A DNA stretch of 64,000 bases, from the NCBI RefSeq assembly GCF_006265225.1, contig NZ_VDCS01000007.1, forward strand, positions 185,399-249,398. The letters are read 5' to 3'. Positions 54,761-64,000 of the stretch are shown in pieces. Source of the DNA: Allotamlana fucoidanivorans (lineage in GTDB: Bacteria; Bacteroidota; Bacteroidia; Flavobacteriales; Flavobacteriaceae). The translations under genes were made by a program, and so were the position numbers. Every line of letters starts with the position of its first letter. Position 1 is the first letter of the stretch. Below the pieces are notes generated by a model. That model did no database searches. It was not told the origin of the DNA and worked only from the letters and a program-made list of their open reading frames with translations.

Positions 54761-56521
54761 TTACCGAACACCATGCATTAGTCGTTTTAATAAAGGGTGT
54801 AGTACCAATGATACTAAACCTAAAACGATAGGAATTAGAGTAAATATCAAAAAGAATGTAGACAAACTATACTCCTTTGTAATCTTTTCAATGTCGCCAC
54901 CTATATAATGTGCTAATTTATTTCCAATGGCAATAGCTAAATAATAAACCCCAAACATAAAGGCCACCATGCGTGCTGGAATTAATTTACTTAAATACGA
55001 TAATCCCATAGGAGACAAACACAATTCACCCAAGGTATGAAATAAGTAAGCCAAAACTAACCAAGCCATACTTAAACTGGCTGTTTGTGCTCCAGCAGGA
55101 ACATCTTTAGCTCCAAATGCCAAAAACCCAAAACCTAAGCCTAAAAGTAACAGCCCCAAGAAGTATTTTACCGATGCTGGCGGATTATATTTACTATCCC
55201 ACCATTTTGTAAATAACGGCGCAAACATGATAATAAACAATGAATTCAAAATAGCAAACCATGTAATAGGCACTTCTGTTTCAGTAGATTGGTATTCAAC
55301 AAACAATTTATACAATACAATGGCCCAAACAATGATAAAACTACAACCTAAAATAATATTTGATAGACCAATGCGTTTGAATGTTTGCCTAAAAAGACTT
55401 AACAACACATAGGTAATAATACCAAGTGGCACTACTGTAACAATTAAATCTATGACTTTAAATGTTGTAGCGGCATTACCTTCTAAAATTCTATTTGTAA
55501 AATCTCTGGTATAAATAGGTAATGATCCCGCAGCCTGCTCAAAAGCTGCCCAAAAGAAAATAGTAAACAAACAAAAAATTGCAAATGCAATCATTCTGTC
55601 TCTTTCAATGGCTACATATCTTGGAATTCTAATGATGAGAAGTAGTATAAATGATATAGCAGCCAGCAAAGCAAAAAATAGTGAATCTGATAAGCCTGCC
55701 ACTGTGAAATTAAAAGTTTGAATATCTCCAATTTTACTCAATGGATCATTGATAATAAAAATTATGGCCGATATAGTAAATACTGCAATTAATACATAAT
55801 CAAGTATTGAAAAATGGTTTAGTTTTACGGTTGATACCGATTCATCATTATTCCCTTTTATCGCTGCTTTGGTTTTTACAGGTTTATCTCCTAACTTTCC
55901 AAATAATGGTTGCGCAAAATAAAATTGAAGCATCCCTAAAAGCATAAAAACACCCGCTAGTCCGAAACCATAACTCCATCCAATTTTTTCACCAACCCAA
56001 CCACATAGCATGATTCCAATAAATGCTCCGGCATTAACACCCATATAAAAAATATTATAGGCGCCATCCTTTTTCTCATCGTGCCCTTCATACATTTTTG
56101 AAATTATAGATGTCATATTAGGTTTAAAAAACCCATTACCTATGATTAAAAAAGCAATTCCTATATATAAGAACGTTGGCGTTTCTATTGCCATAGACGC
56201 ATGCCCTATAGTCATGAGAAGCGCACCAATAACCACAGCCATTCTATACCCTATTTTATTATCGGCCAGCCAACCGCCTAATAGAGGTGTTAAATACACC
56301 AGCATGGCGTAAGTTCCTAAAAGCGATAAAGCTGCAGAGGACGTCCATTCCCACCCTGGGTTATCTCCTAAAAGCGATCCTGTTAAAAATATAACTAAAA
56401 TAGCACGCATTCCATAGTATGAAAAACGTTCCCACATTTCAGTAAAAAATAGAACAAATAATCCTGACGGATGCCCTAATACTTTGTCCTTAAAAAATTG
56501 GTCGGTTGATTGTTCTGCCAT
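54761..56521 (-). CDS. POT-family proton/peptide transporter 1
   Basis: 586 residues, 12-14 helices. The proton-coupling motif EMWERFSYYGMRAIL (ExxER) and family phrases FYMGVNAGAFIG and GELCLSPMGLSYLSKL are present. Imports di- and tripeptides with protons. About 120 residues longer than its neighbour because of an insert near 215-300, which carries two extra helices. Third gene of a block with DPP4 and a second POT. Confidence 0.95.
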   Translation of the reverse strand: MAEQSTDQFFKDKVLGHPSGLFVLFFTEMWERFSYYGMRAILVIFLTGSLLGDNPGWEWTSSAALSLLGTYAMLVYLTPLLGGWLADNKIGYRMAVVIGALLMTIGHASMAIETPTFLYIGIAFLIIGNGFFKPNMTSIISKMYEGHDEKKDGAYNIFYMGVNAGAFIGIMLCGWVGEKIGWSYGFGLAGVFMLLGMLQFYFAQPLFGKLGDKPVKTKAAIKGNNDESVSTVKLNHFSILDYVLIAVFTISAIIFIINDPLSKIGDIQTFNFTVAGLSDSLFFALLAAISFILLLIIRIPRYVAIERDRMIAFAIFCLFTIFFWAAFEQAAGSLPIYTRDFTNRILEGNAATTFKVIDLIVTVVPLGIITYVLLSLFRQTFKRIGLSNIILGCSFIIVWAIVLYKLFVEYQSTETEVPITWFAILNSLFIIMFAPLFTKWWDSKYNPPASVKYFLGLLLLGLGFGFLAFGAKDVPAGAQTASLSMAWLVLAYLFHTLGELCLSPMGLSYLSKLIPARMVAFMFGVYYLAIAIGNKLAHYIGGDIEKITKEYSLSTFFLIFTLIPIVLGLVSLVLHPLLKRLMHGVR

Positions 56522-56536
56522 TATTTTAAATATTTA

Positions 56537-57925
56537 TTAGTTTTCAGCTAGTTCATAGGTTTCAGTTTCATCGTAATGCATTTCAACTTCTTCATCCTCT
56601 ACACCATGGGTAAGAACTTCTAATTTTTGTCTTACTATAAGCACCAAAGCTCCCAAAGTAACACAAAAAATGGCAATACCTGTGAAAATAGTATACTCTC
56701 CTTGACTTTCAGACCATTCCCCAAGTAACCCTGCTAGTTTACTGCCAAAGCCTGTCATGGCAAAATATACACCCATCATTATAGAAGCATACTTTACTGG
56801 AGCTAATTTTGTAATAAAAGATAAAGCTACAGGTGAGAGGCACAATTCGCCTATGGTATGTAATAAATAAGCCAAAACCAACCAATACATAGCTGAAGTT
56901 CCTGTTGCTTCATATTGTGCTGTAGCCGCGGTCATAAAGAAAAAACCAGACCCCATGATAATTAAACCAACAATCATTTTAAATAATGAAGTTGAAACTT
57001 TTCCTTTTAACTTTCTATTAGCCCAATAACCCGCTACACTTGTTCCTAAAAAGATTATAAACATAGCATTTAATGACTGAAACCAAGAAGCAGGAACTTG
57101 CCAGCCCAATAACATGCGATTAGTTTTTTCCATGGTGTAAATATTCATTAACCCTCCTGCTTGTTCAAACGCCCCCCAAAACACAATGACTAATAAGAAA
57201 GAAATCAATAAAACAACAACCCTATCTTTTTCAACTTTATTTAAGGGTTGCTTCATAGCTAATTTTTCTTCTTCATTCTTTGATGCTCCGAGAAAATTAC
57301 CAACATGCACCAAATACTTTTGCCCTAAGAGATATTGTAAAATACCGAGTCCCATACCTATTCCAGCTAATCCAAAACCGTAATGCCACCCAAATACTTC
57401 TCCAACATAACCAACTACTAAACTAGACAAAAAAGCACCTACATTAATACCAATATAAAAGATAGTAAATCCTTTGTCTCTTCGGATATCACCTTTTTTA
57501 TACAACCCTCCTACCATTGTGGATATATTGGGTTTTAACATACCAACACCACATACAATTAAAACCAAGCCTGTATAAAATGCCCACATTTGCTCAACAG
57601 CCAAAATACTATGTCCAAAGAGTAACAAGACACCACCTACTAACACAGATTTTTTCTGCCCCAATAGTTTATCTGCAATAATACCTCCAGGAATAGACAT
57701 CACATATACCATCATGGTGTACCAACCATACAAGGCAAGCGCATCTCCATTTGACCATCCTAGTCCTGCATTTTCCCCTTTAGTTTCTGCTACCAGATAC
57801 AACACCAATATAGCGCGCATACCATAATAAGAAAAGCGTTCCCACATTTCTGTAAAAAACAAAACGTATAAGCCTACAGGATGCCCAAACAGCTCTTTTT
57901 GCTTCATTGAAGTTGAATTTGTCAT
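56537..57925 (-). CDS. POT-family proton/peptide transporter 2
   Basis: 462 residues, about 12 helices. EMWERFSYYGMRAILVLYL, FYIGINVGAFLSS and GELCLSPVALSFITKL repeat the motifs of the next gene, so the two are paralogues, but this one lacks the central insert. Ends in an acidic tail (EDEEVEMHYDETETYE). Lies 9 bp after the DPP4 gene; probably imports the dipeptides that enzyme releases. Confidence 0.95.
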   Translation of the reverse strand: MTNSTSMKQKELFGHPVGLYVLFFTEMWERFSYYGMRAILVLYLVAETKGENAGLGWSNGDALALYGWYTMMVYVMSIPGGIIADKLLGQKKSVLVGGVLLLFGHSILAVEQMWAFYTGLVLIVCGVGMLKPNISTMVGGLYKKGDIRRDKGFTIFYIGINVGAFLSSLVVGYVGEVFGWHYGFGLAGIGMGLGILQYLLGQKYLVHVGNFLGASKNEEEKLAMKQPLNKVEKDRVVVLLISFLLVIVFWGAFEQAGGLMNIYTMEKTNRMLLGWQVPASWFQSLNAMFIIFLGTSVAGYWANRKLKGKVSTSLFKMIVGLIIMGSGFFFMTAATAQYEATGTSAMYWLVLAYLLHTIGELCLSPVALSFITKLAPVKYASIMMGVYFAMTGFGSKLAGLLGEWSESQGEYTIFTGIAIFCVTLGALVLIVRQKLEVLTHGVEDEEVEMHYDETETYELAEN

Positions 57926-57934
57926 AAAATTTTT

Positions 57935-60148
57935 CTAGTTAATTGGTTGTGTTATTTTTCCTTTGTTTTTGCCCAAGGTTTTATCTATAAATTTCGTCAT
58001 TTTTCTGTATAAATGTAGACTTGTATTGCCTCCGTAAATACCATGATTCTTGTCGGGATAAATAGCCATTTCAAAATCTTTATCTGCCTGAATAAGGGCT
58101 TCAGACAAACGCATGGTATTTTGCACATGTACATTATCATCCCCAGAACCATGAATTAGCAGAAAATCCCCTTTTAATTTATCAACGTGCCATATTGGTG
58201 AGTTCTCATCATACCCCTTAGAGTTTTCTTGAGGAGTTCTTAAATAACGTTCAGTATAAACAGAGTCATAAAAACGCCAACTTGTTACTGGCGCTACAGC
58301 AATAGCCATTTTAAAAACATCGGCTCCTTTAAACAAACAATTAGCACTCATAAAACCACCATAACTCCAGCCCCAAATACCTATACTTTGAGCATCAATA
58401 TACGGTAATTTTCCGAGTTCTTTGGCTGCTTGTATTTGATCTTCTACCTCAAATTTCCCTAAGGATTTATAGGTAACTTTCTTAAAATTGGCTCCTAAAT
58501 ACCCTGTTCCTCTTCCATCTACGCAAGCAATTACATATCCTTTTTGTGCTAAGTATTGAAACCAATAGTCACGTGAGCTTGTCCATGTGTTTGAAACTCG
58601 CTGAGATCCTGGGCCTGAATACTGAAACATAAGTAAGGGATAGGATTTTGACTCATCAAAATCTAGTGGTTTTATCATCCACATATTCAGTTCGTTCCCA
58701 TTAACACTAAGTGTACTAAATTCCTTTTGCGGAAGTTTATATTCAGAAACGGTTTGTTTTAAAGCGGCATTGTCTTTTATAACTTTAACCAGCTTTCCCG
58801 TTTTTGAACTATGTAAAGTATACTGCGTTGGCGTTGTAGCGTTGGAATAGGTATTTATAAATAAAGAAAAATCGGCACTAAAGTCGGCAGCATTGGTTCC
58901 TAACTGGTTTGTTAATCGTGTTTTTGATCTTCCGTTTAGATGGATAGCATAAACATCTCGGTTTATTGAACCATTTTCTACAGATTGATAGAAAATCCGT
59001 TCGGTGTTTTCATCGAATCCATAATAATTTGTAACCTCCCAATTTCCTTTTGTTACCTGGTTTACAAGTTTTCCAGAGACATCATAATGATATATATGAT
59101 TGAAACCATCCTTTTCACTCGTCCAAATAAAACTATTGTTGGGTAAAAAAGTTAAATTATCTGTAACTTCAACATAGGCTTGATCTCTTTCTTCTATAAC
59201 CAAATTAGCGGTATTTGAAGTTACATTAATCATCCATAAATCTAAAGCATTCTGATGACGGTTCAGGTATTGCGCACTTAAAACATCAGGATGATTTGTC
59301 CATTTAATTCTAGGAATGTAAAAATCATGATAGGGTTTGCCAACCTCTATTTGTTCAACCGTATTTTTTTCTAAATTTGAAATATGAAGTGATACTATTG
59401 CATTGGCTTCGCCCGCTTTTGGATATTTAAAAACTTGTTGTTTTGGGTACAAGTCTGTTCCGTAAATATCCATAGAAAATTCAGGAACCTGAGTTTCATC
59501 AAACCTTAAAAAGGCAATCTTATTCCCATCCACATTCCAATCAAATGCTCTAACAAAACCAAATTCTTCCTCATAAACCCAATCGGCAACCCCATTTATA
59601 ATTTTATTTTTCTCGCCATCAAATGTAACTTGCGTGGTGGTACCATCCTGTAAATCTTTCACAAATAAATTATTGCTTTTAACAAAAGCCACTTTGGTAC
59701 CATCAGGAGAAAATGTAGGTTCTTGAATTCTTTCTTTTGAAATTAGCATCATTGATTTATCAGTCACATCATAAACAAAATAATGTCCTAAAACCGAATG
59801 TCTGTAAATTGATGCTTCATTAATAGCCAGAATAATCTTTTTCTCATCTGGGCTAAAAATATAGTTTGTAAAATATGGCAACACCTCTAAATCTGTTGAA
59901 CTCACTAAAGTTTTAACTTTTTCTGTGGTTTTATAATCATAAATATCAATAGAAGTGGCACCTGAAACGTTATCAAAATTTAGCACAGAATATTGCTGTC
60001 CGTTCGTCATAGAATGCAGTACATCTAAGTATTCTTGTTGAAAGGTTCCATGTTTCCAAATATCTTCTAGGGTAAGTTCTTTAGTTTGCGCACATAAAAA
60101 TGACGTTATAAACGCACAAAAAACACAAGAGAATTTTAAATATTTCAT
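57935..60148 (-). CDS. Dipeptidyl-peptidase IV (S9B family)
   Basis: The frame is open to 60160, but the ATG at 60148 gives a proper signal peptide (MKYLKFSCVFCAFITSFLCAQ). N-terminal eight-bladed propeller (DPPIV_N, with DWVYEEEF, the substrate N-terminus-binding Glu pair) and C-terminal alpha/beta hydrolase with Ser in GWSYGG, Asp in HGSGDDNVH and His in DKNHGIYG. It removes X-Pro or X-Ala dipeptides in the periplasm. First gene of the peptide-use block. Confidence 0.95.
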   Translation of the reverse strand: MKYLKFSCVFCAFITSFLCAQTKELTLEDIWKHGTFQQEYLDVLHSMTNGQQYSVLNFDNVSGATSIDIYDYKTTEKVKTLVSSTDLEVLPYFTNYIFSPDEKKIILAINEASIYRHSVLGHYFVYDVTDKSMMLISKERIQEPTFSPDGTKVAFVKSNNLFVKDLQDGTTTQVTFDGEKNKIINGVADWVYEEEFGFVRAFDWNVDGNKIAFLRFDETQVPEFSMDIYGTDLYPKQQVFKYPKAGEANAIVSLHISNLEKNTVEQIEVGKPYHDFYIPRIKWTNHPDVLSAQYLNRHQNALDLWMINVTSNTANLVIEERDQAYVEVTDNLTFLPNNSFIWTSEKDGFNHIYHYDVSGKLVNQVTKGNWEVTNYYGFDENTERIFYQSVENGSINRDVYAIHLNGRSKTRLTNQLGTNAADFSADFSLFINTYSNATTPTQYTLHSSKTGKLVKVIKDNAALKQTVSEYKLPQKEFSTLSVNGNELNMWMIKPLDFDESKSYPLLMFQYSGPGSQRVSNTWTSSRDYWFQYLAQKGYVIACVDGRGTGYLGANFKKVTYKSLGKFEVEDQIQAAKELGKLPYIDAQSIGIWGWSYGGFMSANCLFKGADVFKMAIAVAPVTSWRFYDSVYTERYLRTPQENSKGYDENSPIWHVDKLKGDFLLIHGSGDDNVHVQNTMRLSEALIQADKDFEMAIYPDKNHGIYGGNTSLHLYRKMTKFIDKTLGKNKGKITQPIN

Positions 60149-60359
60149 GCAGTGTATCAACTATTTCTTTGGGTATATAGCCTTTTTAAACACCAAAATA
60201 TTGAAGTTATAGATTATTTAATTCTAGATAATTTATCCTTTCAACTATTTATTTTACAAAAGGCTGTCAAGATTACTAAAAATTCTTCAAAAAACCTTTT
60301 TATTAACACTTAAATAACACCATTTTAAAACATTTCATTACAAATTAACACTAAGATAG

Positions 60360-60367
60360 TATCTTTG
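60360..60367 (+). promoter_or_regulatory. -7 box (TATCTTTG) upstream of HMG-CoA reductase
   Basis: Matches TAnnTTTG, 20 bp before the ATG at 60387; no clear -33 TTG is seen. The leader would be short. Confidence 0.5.
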
Positions 60368-60386
60368 TGTTTCAAATTAATATATT

Positions 60387-61715
60387 ATGAGCAAACCTAT
60401 TGATGGCTTTTCTAAACTCTCAAAATCTAAAAAGATTGATTGGATTGTTGACACCTATTTTTCTAATACCGAAAGCGCTAAAAGTGTTTTAAAACAATAT
60501 TGGAATAGCAACGAAAAATTGCAACAACTCCATGATGAGTTTATAGAAAACACCATCACTAATTACTACCTTCCGCTTGGTGTGGCCCCTAATTTTTTAA
60601 TAAACAACAAGCTTTACACCATACCAATGGCCATTGAAGAAAGTTCTGTAGTGGCGGCAGCCAGTAAAGCGGCTAAGTTTTGGATGGATAGAGGCGGCTT
60701 TAAAACGAAAGTGCTTTCTACTACAAAAATAGGACAGGTGCACTTTAACTTTTTAGGCGATGTTAAAAAACTAGCCCATTTTTTTAACCACGTTAAACCG
60801 AAGTTAATTCTTGATTGCAAAGATATCACTCAAAATATGAGCAAACGTGGTGGAGGTATTTTAGATATTGAGCTACGTGATAAAACGTCTGAAATTGAAC
60901 ATTATTACCAACTTCATGCATCTTTTGAAACACTTGATGCTATGGGTGCCAACTTTATAAATTCTTGCCTAGAGCAATTTGCTGAAACCTTTAAAACCGA
61001 AGCTCAAAAATTTGATTTGTTTTCTGAAGAAGAGAAACAAATTGACATTATTATGAGCATTCTTTCTAATTATGTTCCAAATTGTCTGGTAAGAGCAGAA
61101 GTAAGTTGCAAGGTAGATGCCCTAGGTGATGGTGATACAATGTCAGGTAAAGATTTTGCCAAAAAATTTGTTCAAGCGGTTAACATTGCTGAGGTGGAAC
61201 CTTTTAGAGCAGTTACACATAACAAAGGTATAATGAACGGTATAGATGCTGTTATTCTGGCCACTGGAAACGACTTCAGAGCTGTTGAGGCTGGCGTTCA
61301 TGCTTATGCTGCCAGAAACGGCAAATATAGTAGTTTGACCCATGCTAAAGTAGAAGATGACATGTTCACGTTTTGGATTGAAATTCCTCTAGCTTTAGGT
61401 ACGGTTGGAGGCCTCACAGGATTACACCCTTTAGTTAAATTAGGTTTAGAACTTTTAAACGAACCCTCTGCTAAAGAGCTCATGCAAATTGTTGCGGTAG
61501 CAGGTTTGGCTCAAAATTTTGCTGCACTGCGGTCTTTAACCACTACAGGAATTCAGCAAGGCCATATGAAAATGCACCTCATGAATATTTTAAATCAATT
61601 TGAAGCCAATGCATCCGAAAAAGAAGCTTTGGTAAAACATTTTGAAAACCATACCGTTTCCCATAGTGCTGTATCTGAAGCCTTAAACCAATTAAGATTA
61701 AATCTTGAAAAATAA
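60387..61715 (+). CDS. Hydroxymethylglutaryl-CoA reductase (class II)
   Basis: 442 residues. Class II signatures: active-site Glu in AIEESSVVAAASKAAKFW, Lys in HNKGIMNGIDAV, Asp in ATGNDFRAVEAG, and a C-terminal catalytic His in TVSHSAVSEAL; LGTVGGLTGLHP is also conserved. It reduces HMG-CoA to mevalonate, the committed step of the mevalonate route to isoprenoids, which many Flavobacteriaceae use. Class II enzymes can also run in reverse, but the adjacent GHMP kinase argues for biosynthesis. Confidence 0.95.
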   Translation: MSKPIDGFSKLSKSKKIDWIVDTYFSNTESAKSVLKQYWNSNEKLQQLHDEFIENTITNYYLPLGVAPNFLINNKLYTIPMAIEESSVVAAASKAAKFWMDRGGFKTKVLSTTKIGQVHFNFLGDVKKLAHFFNHVKPKLILDCKDITQNMSKRGGGILDIELRDKTSEIEHYYQLHASFETLDAMGANFINSCLEQFAETFKTEAQKFDLFSEEEKQIDIIMSILSNYVPNCLVRAEVSCKVDALGDGDTMSGKDFAKKFVQAVNIAEVEPFRAVTHNKGIMNGIDAVILATGNDFRAVEAGVHAYAARNGKYSSLTHAKVEDDMFTFWIEIPLALGTVGGLTGLHPLVKLGLELLNEPSAKELMQIVAVAGLAQNFAALRSLTTTGIQQGHMKMHLMNILNQFEANASEKEALVKHFENHTVSHSAVSEALNQLRLNLEK

Positions 61716-62619
61716 AACATTTTATAGCCACGGTAAACTTTTAATCTCTGGAGAATATGTTATTCTTGATGGCGCGCTTTCTCTGGCGCTTCCTACCAAA
61801 AAAGGACAATCTTTAACTATTGAACCTCTTGATAACAATAGTATTTTATGGGAAAGTTATGATGAAAACGAAACCCTTTGGTACAAAGGCGAATTTAAAA
61901 TTCATAACAACCTAAAAATTACTTCAAAATCAGAAGATGACACATCCAAAAGACTCATCCAAATATTCCATACCATAGCAGATTTAAATCCTAATGTCTT
62001 TAAAAACCAAAAAGGATTTAAAGCCATTACCAAGTTAGAATTTCCAACAAACTGGGGCCTAGGAACCTCATCTACACTTATAAACAACTTAGCACAATAT
62101 GCTTGTGTAAATCCGTATAAACTCTTAGAAATGACTTTTGGTGGTAGTGGCTACGATATTGCATGTGCCCAAAATGACACATCAATCACGTATAAATTAA
62201 ACGGAAAAACACCAGTTATTGTTCCTGTTGATTTCAATCCTGATTTTAAAAATCATTTATTCTTTGTTCATCTTAATAAAAAACAAAATAGCAGAGAAGG
62301 TATAAAGCATTACAAAGCTTATAGAAGCCATATTGAACCTAAATTGAAAGAAATCAGCCTTTTAACGCAACAAATATTAGACTCAAAAACCTTGACTCAT
62401 TTTGAAGCCTTAATTGAAAAACATGAAACCATAATCGCAGAAGTGACTAAACAAACTTCAGTAAAAACCTTGTTTTTTAGTGATTTTCCTGGTAGTATAA
62501 AAAGTTTAGGTGCCTGGGGCGGTGATTTCATTTTAGCAGCATCAAAAGAAAATCCTACTTCGTACTTTAAACAAAAAGGATTTCATACCATAATTGCCTA
62601 TCAAGACATGATTTTGTAA
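61705..62619 (+). CDS. GHMP kinase (mevalonate-pathway type)
   Basis: 304 residues. Start TTG at 61705, 11 bp inside the reductase gene; no ATG lies before the conserved FYSHGKLLISGEYVILDGA, so TTG is well supported. The GHMP phosphate loop is PTNWGLGTSSTLINNL, and GAWGGDFILA is the third motif. By position it should be mevalonate or phosphomevalonate kinase; which step is not decidable from sequence alone. Translationally coupled to the reductase. Confidence 0.87.
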   Translation: MKNKTFYSHGKLLISGEYVILDGALSLALPTKKGQSLTIEPLDNNSILWESYDENETLWYKGEFKIHNNLKITSKSEDDTSKRLIQIFHTIADLNPNVFKNQKGFKAITKLEFPTNWGLGTSSTLINNLAQYACVNPYKLLEMTFGGSGYDIACAQNDTSITYKLNGKTPVIVPVDFNPDFKNHLFFVHLNKKQNSREGIKHYKAYRSHIEPKLKEISLLTQQILDSKTLTHFEALIEKHETIIAEVTKQTSVKTLFFSDFPGSIKSLGAWGGDFILAASKENPTSYFKQKGFHTIIAYQDMIL

Positions 62620-62623
62620 AGCC

Positions 62624-63619
62624 ATGAAACAGTATATTTTTTTTAACCCTCTTGTTCTTGTTTTTGGAGTATACTGTTTACTGTCATCGTCTCATATAGA
62701 AGCTCAGGAAAATGACACATTCAAATATGCTTTTGAAGCATCAACAGATAACGATGCACTTGGCATTTGGGAAAATTATGATCGGTATTATACCTTTGGC
62801 ATTGGACTAAAGTTTTACTTTAAATCAGAACAATTTTTAGGCCTTCAAAAACTATTTCCCTCTAAAAAACATTACTTTTTTGATGTTGAATTACGTTCTG
62901 AAGGCTACACTCCAACTAGAAAATCCTTTTCAAAGGAAGAAATTCTTTCAGACACCCTTAAATTTGAACGTCCTTTTGCTGGCCTACTTTATACAAAACT
63001 TAATACCACATACACGTTTGAACGTTCTTTTGTGAAATCTGAATTGTTATTAGGTATAATGGGACCTTCAGCATTTGCCGCAGAAATTCAAAACTGGTTA
63101 CACAAATATTTACCAACAAGTGATTTGGTTGAAGGCTGGGAATATCAACTTCCCAACCAACTTATTGTTAACTTTAATATAAAAACGGCTTGCGATTTAA
63201 CGCCTAACTCCAAATTATTTGATATTTACGCCGCAGGAGAAGCAAGGTTTGGCAATTTATATATTGACGCAACTCCAAGTCTTGGGTTTCGATTTGGAAA
63301 ATTTAATACCCTTACCGAATCTTCTGCTTTTAACAACGATTTACTAGCCTCATTTACCGCGAGGGAGTTCTTTTTACAAACGAATATTTCAACTACTTTA
63401 GCAGCCTTTAATGGCACCGCTCAAGGTAAAATGTTTGGACCTAAATACAAATATGCACTAGACCATATTCATCAGGCACATGCCGTCATATCAAATACTG
63501 TCTATATAACAAGAAAGCGATACACCATAAGTTTCCAACATAACATGGTCTTCGGAAAAGTTATCCCAAAATCACGACACATTTATGGGGTACTTAATTT
63601 GAGGTATCGCTTTAATTAA
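62624..63619 (+). CDS. LpxR-like outer-membrane protein (DUF2219)
   Basis: 331 residues. Signal peptide ending ..SHIEAQ, then a beta-barrel with LpxR/DUF2219 features: ASTDNDALGIWENYDRYYTFGIGL, ERPFAGLLYTKL, LGIMGPSAFAAEIQNWLH and a final ..NLRYRFN. LpxR enzymes remove 3'-acyloxyacyl chains from lipid A in the outer membrane; some relatives have unknown roles. Four bp after the GHMP kinase, so in the same transcript. Confidence 0.87.
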   Translation: MKQYIFFNPLVLVFGVYCLLSSSHIEAQENDTFKYAFEASTDNDALGIWENYDRYYTFGIGLKFYFKSEQFLGLQKLFPSKKHYFFDVELRSEGYTPTRKSFSKEEILSDTLKFERPFAGLLYTKLNTTYTFERSFVKSELLLGIMGPSAFAAEIQNWLHKYLPTSDLVEGWEYQLPNQLIVNFNIKTACDLTPNSKLFDIYAAGEARFGNLYIDATPSLGFRFGKFNTLTESSAFNNDLLASFTAREFFLQTNISTTLAAFNGTAQGKMFGPKYKYALDHIHQAHAVISNTVYITRKRYTISFQHNMVFGKVIPKSRHIYGVLNLRYRFN

Positions 63620-63628
63620 ATTTCTATA

Positions 63629-64000
<372 letters not shown>

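Overview
The window is AT-rich, compact bacterial chromosome that reads as a marine member of the Flavobacteriaceae (Bacteroidota). The evidence is the gene content and signals: a hybrid two-component regulator, a short RpoD-type sigma factor, the flavobacterial dcw order with a long-tailed FtsZ, mevalonate-type isoprenoid genes, and several -7 boxes of the TAnnTTTG type. I see no phage, insertion sequence, CRISPR array or rRNA; one tRNA-Arg gene is present.

Layout. 1-3835 is a hybrid sensor kinase/AraC regulator cut by the left edge, probably serving a polysaccharide locus outside the window. 3950-4375 is a small secreted barrel-like protein. 4669-11226 is a minus-strand cluster: membrane-anchored AraC regulator, DUF6134-like protein, CPBP membrane protein, two extended SDRs, one classical SDR and a fatty-acid desaturase. 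It looks like a lipid-modification operon of unknown product. 11519-16446 holds a small unknown protein, rpoD, rpe, two tandem CBS-pair proteins, a CHRD lipoprotein and an M90 (MtfA-like) peptidase.

16572-27247 is a catabolic operon that I read as 3,6-anhydro-L-galactose (agar monomer) use: IclR regulator, zinc-type alcohol dehydrogenase, KduD-like SDR, aldehyde dehydrogenase, enolase-superfamily cycloisomerase, sulfatase, mutarotase, RhaT-like permease and GH117. The expected order of chemistry is release of anhydrogalactose by GH117, import, oxidation to anhydrogalactonate, ring opening to a 2-keto-3-deoxy sugar acid, then redox isomerisation. The kinase and aldolase that would finish the pathway, the SusC/D pair and the endo-agarases are not here. 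A tRNA-Arg lies beside the operon.

27447-43562 is the division and cell-wall cluster on the minus strand (mraZ, rsmH, ftsL-like, ftsI, murE, mraY, murD, ftsW, murG, murC, ftsQ, ftsA, ftsZ, then a YqeY-like gene). Its start carries three 10-bp-spaced MraZ-type repeats that also argue for a start codon further downstream than the longest reading frame.

43889-64000 is housekeeping: alpha/beta hydrolase, EngB GTPase, GNAT acetyltransferase, a lone OppC-like permease, the tail-specific protease, surE, lpxB, an NlpC/P60 lipoprotein, comEC, a secreted thioredoxin-fold protein, a peptide-use block (two POT transporters and a DPP4-type peptidase), HMG-CoA reductase with a GHMP kinase, an LpxR-like protein, and the 3' part of trxB cut by the right edge.
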